Source of the DNA: Candidatus Heimdallarchaeota archaeon
GTDB taxonomy: Archaea; Asgardarchaeota; Heimdallarchaeia; Heimdallarchaeales; Kariarchaeaceae
NCBI GenBank assembly: GCA_015522385.1
Contig: WAMJ01000095.1
Location: 1-16,599, forward strand
DNA length: 16,599 bases
Direction of reading: 5' to 3'
Shown here: piece by piece, positions 1-6,653 of the stretch
How positions within the stretch are numbered: the stretch's first letter is position 1
Layout of the letters: each line of letters begins with the position of its first letter
Position numbers and translations under genes: made by a program
Notes under the pieces: model-generated
Databases searched by the model: none
Seen by the model: the letters and a program-made list of their open reading frames with translations, nothing else
Told to the model about the DNA's origin: nothing

Positions 1-16
1 CAGGGGGGTCGTCACC

Positions 17-244
17 ATGCTCTTCATCCTCGGGATATGGCTGTGGGTCTTTCTACTGAATTTCATGCTCCTTGTCTCCGAGAAACTCGCCTCCGAGAAG
101 ACACTTAGGTGGATCACGGTTGGTTCTGCTTCATTAATTCTCATCTTTGCCTTCAGCATAGCTCTGGACGCGATCTGGGTATTATTCACTGGAACTCCCC
201 TACAGTTGATACAGCGGGGTATTGATTGGGTGCTTAGACCTTAG
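17..244 (+). CDS. Small two-helix membrane protein, function unknown
   Basis: This 75-residue protein is not one I recognise. It has two hydrophobic segments, at about residues 1-20 and 36-57. They are separated by a short charged stretch (SEKLASEK) and followed by an amphipathic tail ending in arginine-proline, so it should be a membrane hairpin. The ATG was chosen because a purine-rich run of six G sits 7 nt upstream as a possible ribosome-binding site. The frame is open to the left edge, however, so a longer protein starting outside the window is possible. It ends 10 bp before the end of the convergent EEP gene. It may be the last gene of an operon that begins outside the window. Confidence 0.5.
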   Translation: MLFILGIWLWVFLLNFMLLVSEKLASEKTLRWITVGSASLILIFAFSIALDAIWVLFTGTPLQLIQRGIDWVLRP

Positions 245-254
245 GTTTCCTCCG

Positions 255-1994
255 TCACTCTTCGAATGTGCATATCAACGGAAGGTGGTCCGAGATAAGG
301 GTGGCTATTGTGTAGCAGCTGTCGAGTTCAAGACCTGTGCTAAAGATGTAGTCGATCCGTTTTCTCGGAAAGTCCGCAGGGGATGTTGGACCCTCAGTCC
401 CATTGACCATCCATGTGTCAGTGAAGAACGTGGTGATCCTATCGTACTCCGGTGATTCTGGGACTGCATTGAAATCACCTGCCACGATTACTGGTACACC
501 ACTGGCAAATTCTCTTGTCTTCTTTACAAGCATATCCACCTGTCGAAGCCTATCGGTTGTCCCTGAGGATGGTCCTATGTTGGTGAGGTGTGTGGAGACT
601 GTGATCACTGGTTTTCCATTAATCATAATACTTGCGAGAACAGCTGAGCGTTGGTACTGGACTACTGGCTCTATTAGAATTGTCGTTGATTCAACGATGG
701 GATATTTAGAGAAGATGGCATTCCTCGTTGTGTAGCTTCCGTCTGATATTGCAGAGAACCAGAAGCCCATCTGTTTTAGCCCTTCGGACAGGTCAATGTA
801 CATATTTCTAAATCCATTCAGGGGAGAGTTTACCACAACCTCTTGTAGAGTGATGACATCTGGATTCTCCTTCCTCACAAGTTCGACAAGGTCTTGGAAA
901 CTGTCCCTTCCCGCGCTGGTCAGACCAAAGTGGAGGTTGTAGTCGAGCACGACTAGCCCTGCTCGATCTCTCGGGATGTCTGGACTGACAAGGATTGGAT
1001 TCAAAAGAAGTGAGACCAAGGCAAGACTGATGAAGATCCTATACCCATTCCTTGGAATCTTGATATGTAATGTTGTTGACGGCACTCTCTTCGGAATGTG
1101 AATTCCAGATAGGAAGATGACTACTGCAAGTATCCATATCTGCTCAGTGAGAAATACAGATAAGATGGAGAGGAGGAGAAGTATATATCCTCCAATTACT
1201 TTTTGAATATTCGATGATCCAGGGGGAAGTGTAATAAGGAATGGGATGAGCAATATCCCCCATAGAATATTCCATCGGTACATAAACAAGATCAGAGGTA
1301 CAAAGACCATCTGATATTTCGGTTCGATGGATATCTTGGAAATGATCATTGTGGAAAATATGACAATTATCATGTGCGTAATAGGTGCCCATCCCCCCAG
1401 AGGAAGAAGTATTCCATTATTGGCTGGGACTAACATATAGGCGAACATAAGTTGCAAAGATACTATGGGATTGAGATGCGGTCCCCTTTGATCATTCTCA
1501 CGGGCCTCCCACATGACCATTAGGAGGAGTACGAATATGTAGACTGAAGGTAGACTTGCAGTGTTCAGTTGGAAGATCGGCTCCTGCCCCCCGTTGGCGA
1601 ACCTGACAAGTAGGTCGAGAAGCACCGCAATAGTCCAGCCTCTTGGGTCCATCTCTTTCAGGTGGACGAGTACTGCTCCGATTCCAAGTATTGAGAACCA
1701 GAAGACGAGGGCAGTTCCTTCAATTATCATAGCAACTCCCCAGAGAACTATTAGGAGGATGTTTAGGACAAGTGACTGGTTAGGAGTTAGCTCAGGTGAC
1801 TGTCCTCTAGTTGTGATCCTCCACCTCTTCCCTATGTAGTCGACGCTCGGGAAAATAACTGGGGTGGCAAGGAGCAAGAGCGTCCCCACCACCCCGTACA
1901 GAGGGAGCACATGCCCTACAAGGGAGCTGAAAACTCCCCGCAGGAATGACAGCAGGAGGAAGAAGATAACTCCCGAGGTGTAGACCTTGGCCAC
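255..1994 (-). CDS. Polytopic membrane protein with C-terminal EEP (endonuclease/exonuclease/phosphatase) domain
   Basis: This 579-residue protein starts at GTG; an in-frame TGA lies three codons upstream. The first ~340 residues hold roughly ten or more hydrophobic helices, so the N-terminal half is embedded in the membrane. Residues ~347-579 form an EEP-fold hydrolase. It has the metal and catalytic motifs in order: Asn353 (LDYN), Glu385 (LQEV), STHL, Asp507 and Asn509 (GDFN), RIDYIF, and Asp569-His570 (SDHLPL). All key residues of a Mg2+-dependent phosphodiesterase are present, so it should be active. EEP substrates range from nucleic acids to phosphoinositides and sphingomyelin; a membrane-anchored member suggests a lipid or lipid-linked phosphodiester. 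The order (membrane helices, then EEP) resembles eukaryotic Cwh43/PGAP2-interacting protein. Membrane-bound EEP proteins also occur in bacteria, so the substrate is unknown. Confidence 0.85.
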   Translation of the reverse strand: MAKVYTSGVIFFLLLSFLRGVFSSLVGHVLPLYGVVGTLLLLATPVIFPSVDYIGKRWRITTRGQSPELTPNQSLVLNILLIVLWGVAMIIEGTALVFWFSILGIGAVLVHLKEMDPRGWTIAVLLDLLVRFANGGQEPIFQLNTASLPSVYIFVLLLMVMWEARENDQRGPHLNPIVSLQLMFAYMLVPANNGILLPLGGWAPITHMIIVIFSTMIISKISIEPKYQMVFVPLILFMYRWNILWGILLIPFLITLPPGSSNIQKVIGGYILLLLSILSVFLTEQIWILAVVIFLSGIHIPKRVPSTTLHIKIPRNGYRIFISLALVSLLLNPILVSPDIPRDRAGLVVLDYNLHFGLTSAGRDSFQDLVELVRKENPDVITLQEVVVNSPLNGFRNMYIDLSEGLKQMGFWFSAISDGSYTTRNAIFSKYPIVESTTILIEPVVQYQRSAVLASIMINGKPVITVSTHLTNIGPSSGTTDRLRQVDMLVKKTREFASGVPVIVAGDFNAVPESPEYDRITTFFTDTWMVNGTEGPTSPADFPRKRIDYIFSTGLELDSCYTIATLISDHLPLICTFEE

Positions 1995-2049
1995 ATCTAG
2001 TCAGTATCCCACAGGGCAATAAGTCTTCAGGACATCGGACTGAACGAAT

Positions 2050-2059
2050 GTATTATATC
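2050..2059 (-). promoter_or_regulatory. TATA-like box for the EEP membrane protein gene
   Basis: On the minus strand this reads GATATAATA, a good archaeal box A. It would place transcription start near 2028, giving a leader of about 34 nt before the GTG at 1994. A 6-bp inverted repeat (TGTCGA / TCGACA, 2061-2084, 12-nt gap) lies just upstream of the box. The rest of the 160-nt gap from 1995 to 2155 shows no gene. Confidence 0.4.
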
Positions 2060-2155
2060 CTGTCGATCCAACGTACACTCGACAAGAGATGATGAGCAGA
2101 GAGTCAGTTGATCACTCTGTGATATGAAATAAGGCATTTAGTTCTGATCTTGTCA

Positions 2156-2674
2156 TCAGGTGAACACGATCTCTAGGACGCCATTCTTGTATGAGTGGCT
2201 CCTGAGTTTCTTCTTCTTAAGGGTCGTGATATCCAAGACCTTTCTGAACTCACCAGCTGGTGAGACTGCGAAGATCTCAAGGGCATTACCCTCTTTGGTT
2301 ACCTTCACCGTGTCATCGAGAGCGTCTGGCATCTCTACAATTACAAGTGTCTGGTCATCGTAGTTCATGACCTCAACGTATGGTTCGATGTACCCGTCTT
2401 GGTTCATGTGCAGATGTGGTCCTGTTCCCTGCATCTCATTCCCAAAGTTAAAGCTAAACTTGGGTGTGCCATCAGGCCCGACCTCTATTCTTGTTGAAAA
2501 TATGCCTGACATGGGCAATCCTCCGAACTGTTGGTCAAGCTGTTTACTGAATCTCTCGAAGTCAGCGAGTGCCTGCTGGAACTGCTCATCAGTGAGGTCC
2601 AGACCAGCCTTTCTCATCTGCTCCCTGATCATCTCAAATATCTTGTCGAATGGTAATCCTTGTCCGAAACTCAT
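2156..2674 (-). CDS. hsp20: Hsp20/alpha-crystallin-like small heat shock protein
   Basis: This 172-residue protein has a polar N-terminal arm rich in Gln, Phe and Glu (about residues 1-80). From about residue 95 it carries an alpha-crystallin-like beta-sandwich, with strands such as TLVIVEMPD and a terminal NGVLEIVFT. That last segment matches the family's final strand (NGVLEV). No C-terminal I-x-I tail follows; the protein ends on this strand. Such proteins are ATP-independent holdases in the cytoplasm that bind unfolding proteins; some archaeal relatives are annotated as GvpH-like. An upstream in-frame GTG at 2683 would add three residues. It overlaps the sequence AGGTGA, which is ideally placed as the ribosome-binding site of the ATG at 2674, so I prefer the ATG. 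The gene has its own AT-rich promoter region and lies downstream of alaX on the same strand. Confidence 0.82.
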   Translation of the reverse strand: MSFGQGLPFDKIFEMIREQMRKAGLDLTDEQFQQALADFERFSKQLDQQFGGLPMSGIFSTRIEVGPDGTPKFSFNFGNEMQGTGPHLHMNQDGYIEPYVEVMNYDDQTLVIVEMPDALDDTVKVTKEGNALEIFAVSPAGEFRKVLDITTLKKKKLRSHSYKNGVLEIVFT

Positions 2675-2708
2675 TGCCTTCACCTGCTATTATAAACTTT
2701 GTATTATA

Positions 2709-2717
2709 CTAAATATA
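2709..2717 (-). promoter_or_regulatory. TATA-like box for the Hsp20 gene
   Basis: The minus strand reads TATATTTAG here, inside a very AT-rich stretch with a second candidate (GTATAATAC) immediately downstream. Transcription start would fall near 2687, leaving a leader of about 12 nt that contains the AGGTGA ribosome-binding site. Confidence 0.4.
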
Positions 2718-2741
2718 CATTAGTCTCCATCGAATATAAAT

Positions 2742-2757
2742 ATTCCGCTCGCGGAAT
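2742..2757. repeat. Perfect 7-bp inverted repeat upstream of the Hsp20 gene
   Basis: ATTCCGC-TC-GCGGAAT is a perfect 7-2-7 palindrome. It stands out as GC-rich in an AT-rich gap and lies about 25 nt upstream of the TATA-like box of the Hsp20 gene. The symmetry suits a dimeric DNA-binding regulator. It also lies about 70 nt downstream of the alaX stop codon, so a role in the 3' end of that transcript is the alternative. Confidence 0.45.
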
Positions 2758-2781
2758 TTTCAGTACGTATGTGAATTGGGA

Positions 2782-2795
2782 AAATTGGACAATTT
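2782..2795. repeat. Short inverted repeat downstream of alaX
   Basis: AAATTG-GA-CAATTT is a 6-2-6 palindrome, about 30 nt after the end of alaX and 25 nt from the 7-bp palindrome at 2742. It could be a second operator half of the Hsp20 control region or simply part of the alaX trailer. Confidence 0.3.
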
Positions 2796-2825
2796 CAGTG
2801 CTCTCTCATCATTATGAACTGGTAA

Positions 2826-3536
2826 TTAAGTAAGAACTATCTCCAGCCTTCTTCTCCCCCTCCCTTTGTTCTTCTGCTTCACGATTTTCACCCCCCCGAT
2901 CTCGGAAGTAGACCTTACATGTATGCCGCCGTCCGCTTGCATATCGACATCTTCGATCTTAGTGTATCTCAGCTCCTTGAGACCCTGTGGGAGCTTCCCA
3001 CTCTTCGACCGAATGAAACCTGGTATCTTCTCAGCTTCTTCGGGTGAGATGACTCCAGATGTCGTACGGTGATCCTCCTTAATAATTCGGTTGATCTCAT
3101 CCTCGATGAGTTGGAGCTCCTCCTTTGTGAAGTTACGATCCATGTCGAAGTCGATCTTCGCCTTCTCTGGCGTGATGTCAGACCCAGTGACGAGAACGTT
3201 GAATTTCTCAAGAACTACTGAAGAAAGGATGTGTAGAGTAGTGTGCAATTTCATCATAGAGAACCTACGAGCCCAGTCGATTCTCAATATCCCTTTCTCC
3301 CCTACCCTAGGGCGACCTTCTTCGAGTATGTGGATGATTTGCCCACTCTCTTCTCTACGATCTGTGATGGTATAGGTCCCACTCTTGGTGGTAAAGGTTG
3401 CCTCGTCTGGTTTGACTCCACACGATCTCCCGAACACAATCGTGCTGTCAAGAACGATCCCATCATCAAGGACTTCCATGACCCTTGTCTCCATCTCTCG
3501 GATATACGGGTCGTCGTAGTAGATTAGTTCTGTCAT
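2826..3536 (-). CDS. alaX: AlaX-like alanyl-tRNA editing protein
   Basis: This 236-residue protein resembles the free-standing editing domain of alanyl-tRNA synthetase, which hydrolyses mischarged Ser- or Gly-tRNA(Ala) in trans. Residues ~1-90 form the small N-terminal beta-rich domain. The core begins with the zinc motif His98-x3-His102 (LHTTLHIL). The second zinc motif lies at residues 200-210, followed by the family-typical STSEIGGVKI. Where most members have C-G-G-x-H, this one has Asp202-Gly-Gly-Ile-His206, so the usual cysteine ligand is missing. The N-terminal GGGQPSDTG-like segment is also divergent. The tail is very basic (KQKNKGRGRRR). I chose the ATG at 3536 because a TATA-like box lies 27 nt upstream; a GTG 16 codons earlier would extend the frame through that box. 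It follows rpoD by 62 nt. Confidence 0.83.
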   Translation of the reverse strand: MTELIYYDDPYIREMETRVMEVLDDGIVLDSTIVFGRSCGVKPDEATFTTKSGTYTITDRREESGQIIHILEEGRPRVGEKGILRIDWARRFSMMKLHTTLHILSSVVLEKFNVLVTGSDITPEKAKIDFDMDRNFTKEELQLIEDEINRIIKEDHRTTSGVISPEEAEKIPGFIRSKSGKLPQGLKELRYTKIEDVDMQADGGIHVRSTSEIGGVKIVKQKNKGRGRRRLEIVLT

Positions 3537-3558
3537 GAATCCAGATAGTAAAGAGTGG

Positions 3559-3566
3559 TTATTAAT
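3559..3566 (-). promoter_or_regulatory. TATA-like box for alaX (leaderless start)
   Basis: The minus strand reads ATTAATAA, preceded by the purine-rich AAAAGGG, which could act as a BRE. The box centre is 26-27 nt before the ATG at 3536, so the message would be leaderless. No convincing ribosome-binding site precedes this ATG. Confidence 0.4.
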
Positions 3567-3598
3567 CCCTTTTGCTGGAACCAATGTCTGTCTCCCAG

Positions 3599-4435
3599 CT
3601 ACTCGAGATTGTCCAGTGCTTCTTGTATCGTAGTGAGGAAGTCGTCAGCTTTTCGGTCGAGTATGTCTGTTGCTGAGAGCACAATATCCTCGATATAGAG
3701 AACACCTGTTGATACTGCTTGGAATATTATCCTGCTACTGTCTCCCTCTACCTCAACTTTGCCCGGATATTCCTTCACGCAGAGGTTGCACAGATTACAA
3801 CGCATTTCATCCACGATCTCAACTTTGTCTCCCTTGATCTCAAAGACACCTCTTGGACATGTCTCAACGATCCCTTCCATATTCTTCTTCTTCTTGTCTT
3901 TGAGCTTGATCGAAGGGTAGTACTGGTAACCAATGGTGCCAACTGGACAGAATTTCGCATGCTCCCTACCCCTACCGAATCTGGCTATAGCGTCTAGCTC
4001 CAGTCTCTGATCTCCTCCCATTTTAATGATGGGGATGTCTTCATGGATTGGGTAATACTCGGAGTCCCTCGAAATGATCTCTTTGCTCATGACCATTCTC
4101 GTGGTGTTCTTATCTGTCTCCACCCTCAGAGCGAGCTCGACAGTACAGTGGGAGCAGCCATCGGGGGACTCACCACCACAGAACTCGCAGCTATCGGTTG
4201 TCTCGATGTAATCGATGTCACTCCAGATCGGGATCAGGGCCAGTCTGTGTGCGATATATTCATCGAACATTGCGGTGTTGTTCTCTCTGACAATCACTTT
4301 CTGGATCGCGAGGGATGGTACATCAAGAAGCATTATCCTCCTGATTGTGTTGGCGTATGCGGGCGTAGTGTCCTTTATGATGAACTTAGCCTCAAAATCC
4401 TCATTTCCCTCAACTTCTAATTTTTCGACATCCAT
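3599..4435 (-). CDS. rpoD: DNA-directed RNA polymerase subunit D (Rpo3) with Fe-S domain
   Basis: This 278-residue protein is the archaeal homologue of bacterial alpha and eukaryotic RPB3/RPAC1. With subunits L, N and P it forms the assembly platform of RNA polymerase. The N-terminal dimerisation region has the hallmark ANTIRRIMLLDVPSLAI (residues ~29-44) and IAHRLALIPI. A four-cysteine loop (Cys83, 86, 94, 97) could hold zinc. The inserted ferredoxin-like domain has Cys193, Cys213, Cys216 and Cys219, a full set for one Fe-S cluster. A second cluster cannot form, because the next conserved position is Tyr223. The C-terminal helix (LSATDILDRKADDFLTTI) is typical. The start is an ATG with a TATA-like box 39 nt upstream. 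In many archaea this gene sits directly before eL18; here it is inverted and detached from that cluster. Confidence 0.95.
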   Translation of the reverse strand: MDVEKLEVEGNEDFEAKFIIKDTTPAYANTIRRIMLLDVPSLAIQKVIVRENNTAMFDEYIAHRLALIPIWSDIDYIETTDSCEFCGGESPDGCSHCTVELALRVETDKNTTRMVMSKEIISRDSEYYPIHEDIPIIKMGGDQRLELDAIARFGRGREHAKFCPVGTIGYQYYPSIKLKDKKKKNMEGIVETCPRGVFEIKGDKVEIVDEMRCNLCNLCVKEYPGKVEVEGDSSRIIFQAVSTGVLYIEDIVLSATDILDRKADDFLTTIQEALDNLE

Positions 4436-4469
4436 GGATATTCCCAGCTAACATTCCAATGAAGCATTC

Positions 4470-4478
4470 CTATTTATG
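4470..4478 (-). promoter_or_regulatory. TATA-like box for rpoD
   Basis: The minus strand reads CATAAATAG, placing transcription start near 4447 and leaving a leader of only about 12 nt (GGGAATATCC) before the ATG. The position between the LRR gene and rpoD suggests rpoD is transcribed independently of the LRR gene. Confidence 0.4.
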
Positions 4479-4511
4479 AATTGCGAAAAATAGCACTTTG
4501 AATATGTCTGA

Positions 4512-5201
4512 TTAAATCAGGACCTCGCAGTCGATAGCCCGAAGATACTCCAGTTGCTCATTTTCCACAACCAGTCCGTGATTCTCTGTCAGGTCAAGAA
4601 ATTCAAGCGAACTATTCATAATCGCCTCAGGTAAGTTCCTCAGGGAGTTCTTCCTCAGGTTAAGCCTCTTCAGATTTGGGAGGTGAAACACCTCCTCAGG
4701 TATCTGTGTGAGGAGGTTTTGCTCTAAATTGAGCTCTCGGAGGGAGGTCAGGCCTGATACCTTTGGGGACAACCTACTCAGGCCGTTGAAGAAGAGGTCG
4801 AGGTACTCCAGATTCGTGAGCTTGAAGATGGAGGTAGGAAGTGTTTTCAACCTGTTCCACCTCAGGTCAAGGTAGTGGAGATTTACAAGGTCTCCTATAT
4901 CTTCTGGGAGCCACTCCAACCGGTTCATCCCTAGGTCGAGGATTCTCAGTCTCTGAAGGTAGGTGATCTCATCTGGAAGCTCTACAAGAGTGTTGTTGGA
5001 CATGTTTAGAACCTCCAATTGGCCAAATTCAGAAATCAATGCAGGGAGGTGGCTTATATTGCTGCTCGGGATCTTCAACTCTGTCACTAGACCATCTATC
5101 AAGGTTGCACATGAATGGATGTCTACAATAGCCAAGATCGGATTGTCGGGATCCGAGCGAACAATAAGGTCGAAAAGTTCATCCAGAAGACCGATGCTCA
5201 C
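4512..5201 (-). CDS. Leucine-rich-repeat protein
   Basis: This 229-residue protein contains seven to eight tandem repeats of about 23 residues between residues ~55 and 215. The consensus is LxxLxLxxNxLxxLPxxIxxLxN, the Ras-group/PIRL-like class of leucine-rich repeats that folds into a curved solenoid. Examples are LRILDLGMNRLEWLPEDIG and LHYLDLRWNRLKTLPTSIF. The first ~40 residues are not repeats and may cap the solenoid. No signal peptide, membrane helix or catalytic domain is visible, so it is probably a cytoplasmic protein-binding scaffold with an unknown partner. The start is GTG; an in-frame TGA lies 17 codons upstream with no ATG, GTG or TTG between. The gene is divergent from the small membrane protein gene at 5320. 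Confidence 0.85.
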   Translation of the reverse strand: MSIGLLDELFDLIVRSDPDNPILAIVDIHSCATLIDGLVTELKIPSSNISHLPALISEFGQLEVLNMSNNTLVELPDEITYLQRLRILDLGMNRLEWLPEDIGDLVNLHYLDLRWNRLKTLPTSIFKLTNLEYLDLFFNGLSRLSPKVSGLTSLRELNLEQNLLTQIPEEVFHLPNLKRLNLRKNSLRNLPEAIMNSSLEFLDLTENHGLVVENEQLEYLRAIDCEVLI

Positions 5202-5226
5202 TAGTTCATCTACAATGTCGCCTATT

Positions 5227-5246
5227 AGATTTTTTAGAAAAAATCT
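5227..5246. repeat. 9-bp inverted repeat in the divergent LRR / membrane-protein promoter
   Basis: AGATTTTTT-AG-AAAAAATCT is a perfect 9-2-9 palindrome. On the minus strand its second half (CTAAAAAATC) is the best TATA-like box for the LRR gene, lying about 27-30 nt from the GTG at 5201. A protein bound here would cover that box, so it is a candidate operator. AT-rich sequence makes palindromes easier by chance, hence the moderate confidence. Confidence 0.45.
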
Positions 5247-5269
5247 CGGTCAATTCTCTCATGTCAATC

Positions 5270-5286
5270 ATTAAACCTTAAAAACG
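5270..5286 (+). promoter_or_regulatory. TATA-like element for the small membrane protein gene
   Basis: ATTAAACCTTAAAAACG holds two overlapping box A candidates. These would start transcription at about 5300-5309, just before the AAGAGGT ribosome-binding site at 5307-5313. Confidence 0.35.
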
Positions 5287-5319
5287 TAGAAATCATCTTC
5301 GTTGTAAAGAGGTCATACC

Positions 5320-5583
5320 ATGGCAGGAATCTTCACTTCAATAAAGAATGCGCTCTTCTTCGCGCTCTTCTCGATACCAGGGATATTTATATTTCAGTTG
5401 TTACAGGACTACTCTACAAGAGTATATGAATTTTATATTGATCAAGGTGAGACAGTAGAAAAGGTCCTAACACGGGTCTTCTACATCAAGCTTGCATCAT
5501 TTGTTCTTCTTTTCTTCCTCTGTGGAATTCCGCTCTTCAAGTTCCTCTCCGACACCGTTGAGGACGGAGTAGTCGAGTTCTAA
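5320..5583 (+). CDS. Small two-helix membrane protein, function unknown
   Basis: This 87-residue protein matches no family I recognise. Hydrophobic segments at about residues 10-27 and 54-75 flank a polar, acidic loop (YEFYIDQGETVEK), and the tail is acidic (DTVEDGVVEF). With lysine near the N-terminus and aspartate/glutamate at the C-terminus, it is probably a membrane hairpin. The ATG has a good ribosome-binding site (AAGAGGT, 6 nt spacing). The spacing to rtcA downstream is 32 nt, but rtcA has its own box A overlapping this stop codon region. It differs from the other small membrane protein at the left edge of the window beyond sharing two helices. Confidence 0.65.
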   Translation: MAGIFTSIKNALFFALFSIPGIFIFQLLQDYSTRVYEFYIDQGETVEKVLTRVFYIKLASFVLLFFLCGIPLFKFLSDTVEDGVVEF

Positions 5584-5592
5584 AGTTTTAAG
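5582..5592 (+). promoter_or_regulatory. TATA-like box for rtcA (leaderless start)
   Basis: AAAGTTTTAAG is centred 27 nt before the GTG at 5616, so the transcript should begin at or next to the start codon. No ribosome-binding site is present between it and the GTG. A second AT-rich element (GATATATAATTT, 5597-5608) is too close to the start to serve this gene unless translation begins further in. Confidence 0.35.
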
Positions 5593-5615
5593 TTCCGATA
5601 TATAATTTACACACT

Positions 5616-6635
5616 GTGAAAATTTCCATAGATGGATCTGTACACGAAGGAGGCGGATCAATTCTCCGGGTAGCTGTACCTATGGCGGCAGCAAGAGGAG
5701 ACTCCATCGAGGTATTCAACATCAGAGCCAATCGGAAGAAACCTGGGTTGAGACTCCAGCACCTTCTAGGTCTTCGGATTCTCGCAGACTTAACGGGAGG
5801 GACTCTTGAGGGTGGAAAAATTGGCTCACAACGCGTTACGTTCAAAGCAGGCAGTCAGGGAGAGGACAACCTCACTGTGAAGGTGGAAACAGCAGCCTCG
5901 ATCCCACTTATTGTACAATCTCTCATAAACTACGTCTCTGCGGGTGGAAAAGACCTTACTGTCTCCTTCCATGGTGGGGGCACTCACACAAACTGGGCCC
6001 CGACACTTGAGTATCTGCAACACGTGACCTCGCTTGTGCTTGAGAAATTCGGACTCAAGCTCATATTTGAGGTGAAAAAATTAGGATTCTTTCCCAAAGG
6101 AGGAGCAGAACTTACAGTTCAGGTATCGAAGCGAAATAGTCCTTCGGAACCTTTGGATATTGGGACATCGCAGGCTCGCGAGGATCTTCAGCTCTATGTC
6201 AGTCTCTCTGAGTCTCTTAGATCACTCGGTATCCCGGAAAGAATCAGGCGGTCCATAGGGTCTGGTCTAGGGAGAGATATCGAGATGAAGGAGCTCTACA
6301 GTAGCTGTCCTCCCGGGGTTGCTGCGACACTCGTTGCCAAAGGTGACCCACCGTTTGGTGCAAGTGTAATTGGACAAAAGGGTCTCAGTTCGGAGAAAAT
6401 TGGCTCTCTCTTGGTACAGACTATCCGGGATAGAGAACAACCCATGGACGAGCATCTGTCCGATCAGTTACTGGTTCCCTTGGTCTTTTCGCCAGTTGGG
6501 AGCACCCTACTTATTCATGACACCCCACACGTTCACGCTAACCTGAGTGTGATCTCGGAGATTTTTGGTGGGATTTTGTCTGTGGAGACTGAGGGGTCAT
6601 ATCTAAGAATAACGAGGACTACTTCACCGAAATAG
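5616..6635 (+). CDS. rtcA: RNA 3'-terminal phosphate cyclase
   Basis: This 339-residue protein has the usual family length. RtcA uses ATP, through an enzyme-AMP intermediate, to convert RNA 3'-phosphates to 2',3'-cyclic phosphates. Family motifs appear in order: DGSVHEGGGSILR at the N-terminus, KPGLRLQHLLGL (residues ~42-53), the glycine loop HGGGTHTNWAPT (~119-130), GFFPKGGAEL, and EHLSDQLLVPLVF. Near the C-terminus comes HVHANLSVISEIF; by alignment with the E. coli enzyme, His305 is the likely AMP-accepting nucleophile. One deviation is GGA in place of the common GGG in the GFFPKGG loop. The GTG was chosen because DGS normally falls close to the N-terminus and a TATA-like box fits a leaderless start. 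No RtcB ligase lies nearby. The nucleolar Rcl1 branch lacks the nucleophile, so this looks like the enzymatic branch. Confidence 0.93.
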   Translation: MKISIDGSVHEGGGSILRVAVPMAAARGDSIEVFNIRANRKKPGLRLQHLLGLRILADLTGGTLEGGKIGSQRVTFKAGSQGEDNLTVKVETAASIPLIVQSLINYVSAGGKDLTVSFHGGGTHTNWAPTLEYLQHVTSLVLEKFGLKLIFEVKKLGFFPKGGAELTVQVSKRNSPSEPLDIGTSQAREDLQLYVSLSESLRSLGIPERIRRSIGSGLGRDIEMKELYSSCPPGVAATLVAKGDPPFGASVIGQKGLSSEKIGSLLVQTIRDREQPMDEHLSDQLLVPLVFSPVGSTLLIHDTPHVHANLSVISEIFGGILSVETEGSYLRITRTTSPK

Positions 6636-6653
6636 CACAATTTACCGCTGAAT

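Noticed and set aside
222..735. Open frames on the + strand opposite the EEP domain
   Set aside because: They are antisense to a gene with intact catalytic motifs, have no ribosome-binding site and show no recognisable domain; they are frame shadows.
4486..4490. Run of five T on the minus strand after the LRR gene as a terminator
   Set aside because: Archaeal termination can use short T-runs, but five T without other support is too common in AT-rich gaps to call.
5597..5608. GATATATAATTT as the rtcA promoter
   Set aside because: It is only about 14 nt before the GTG, so transcription would start inside the gene. The AAAGTTTTAAG element at 5582 has the right spacing.
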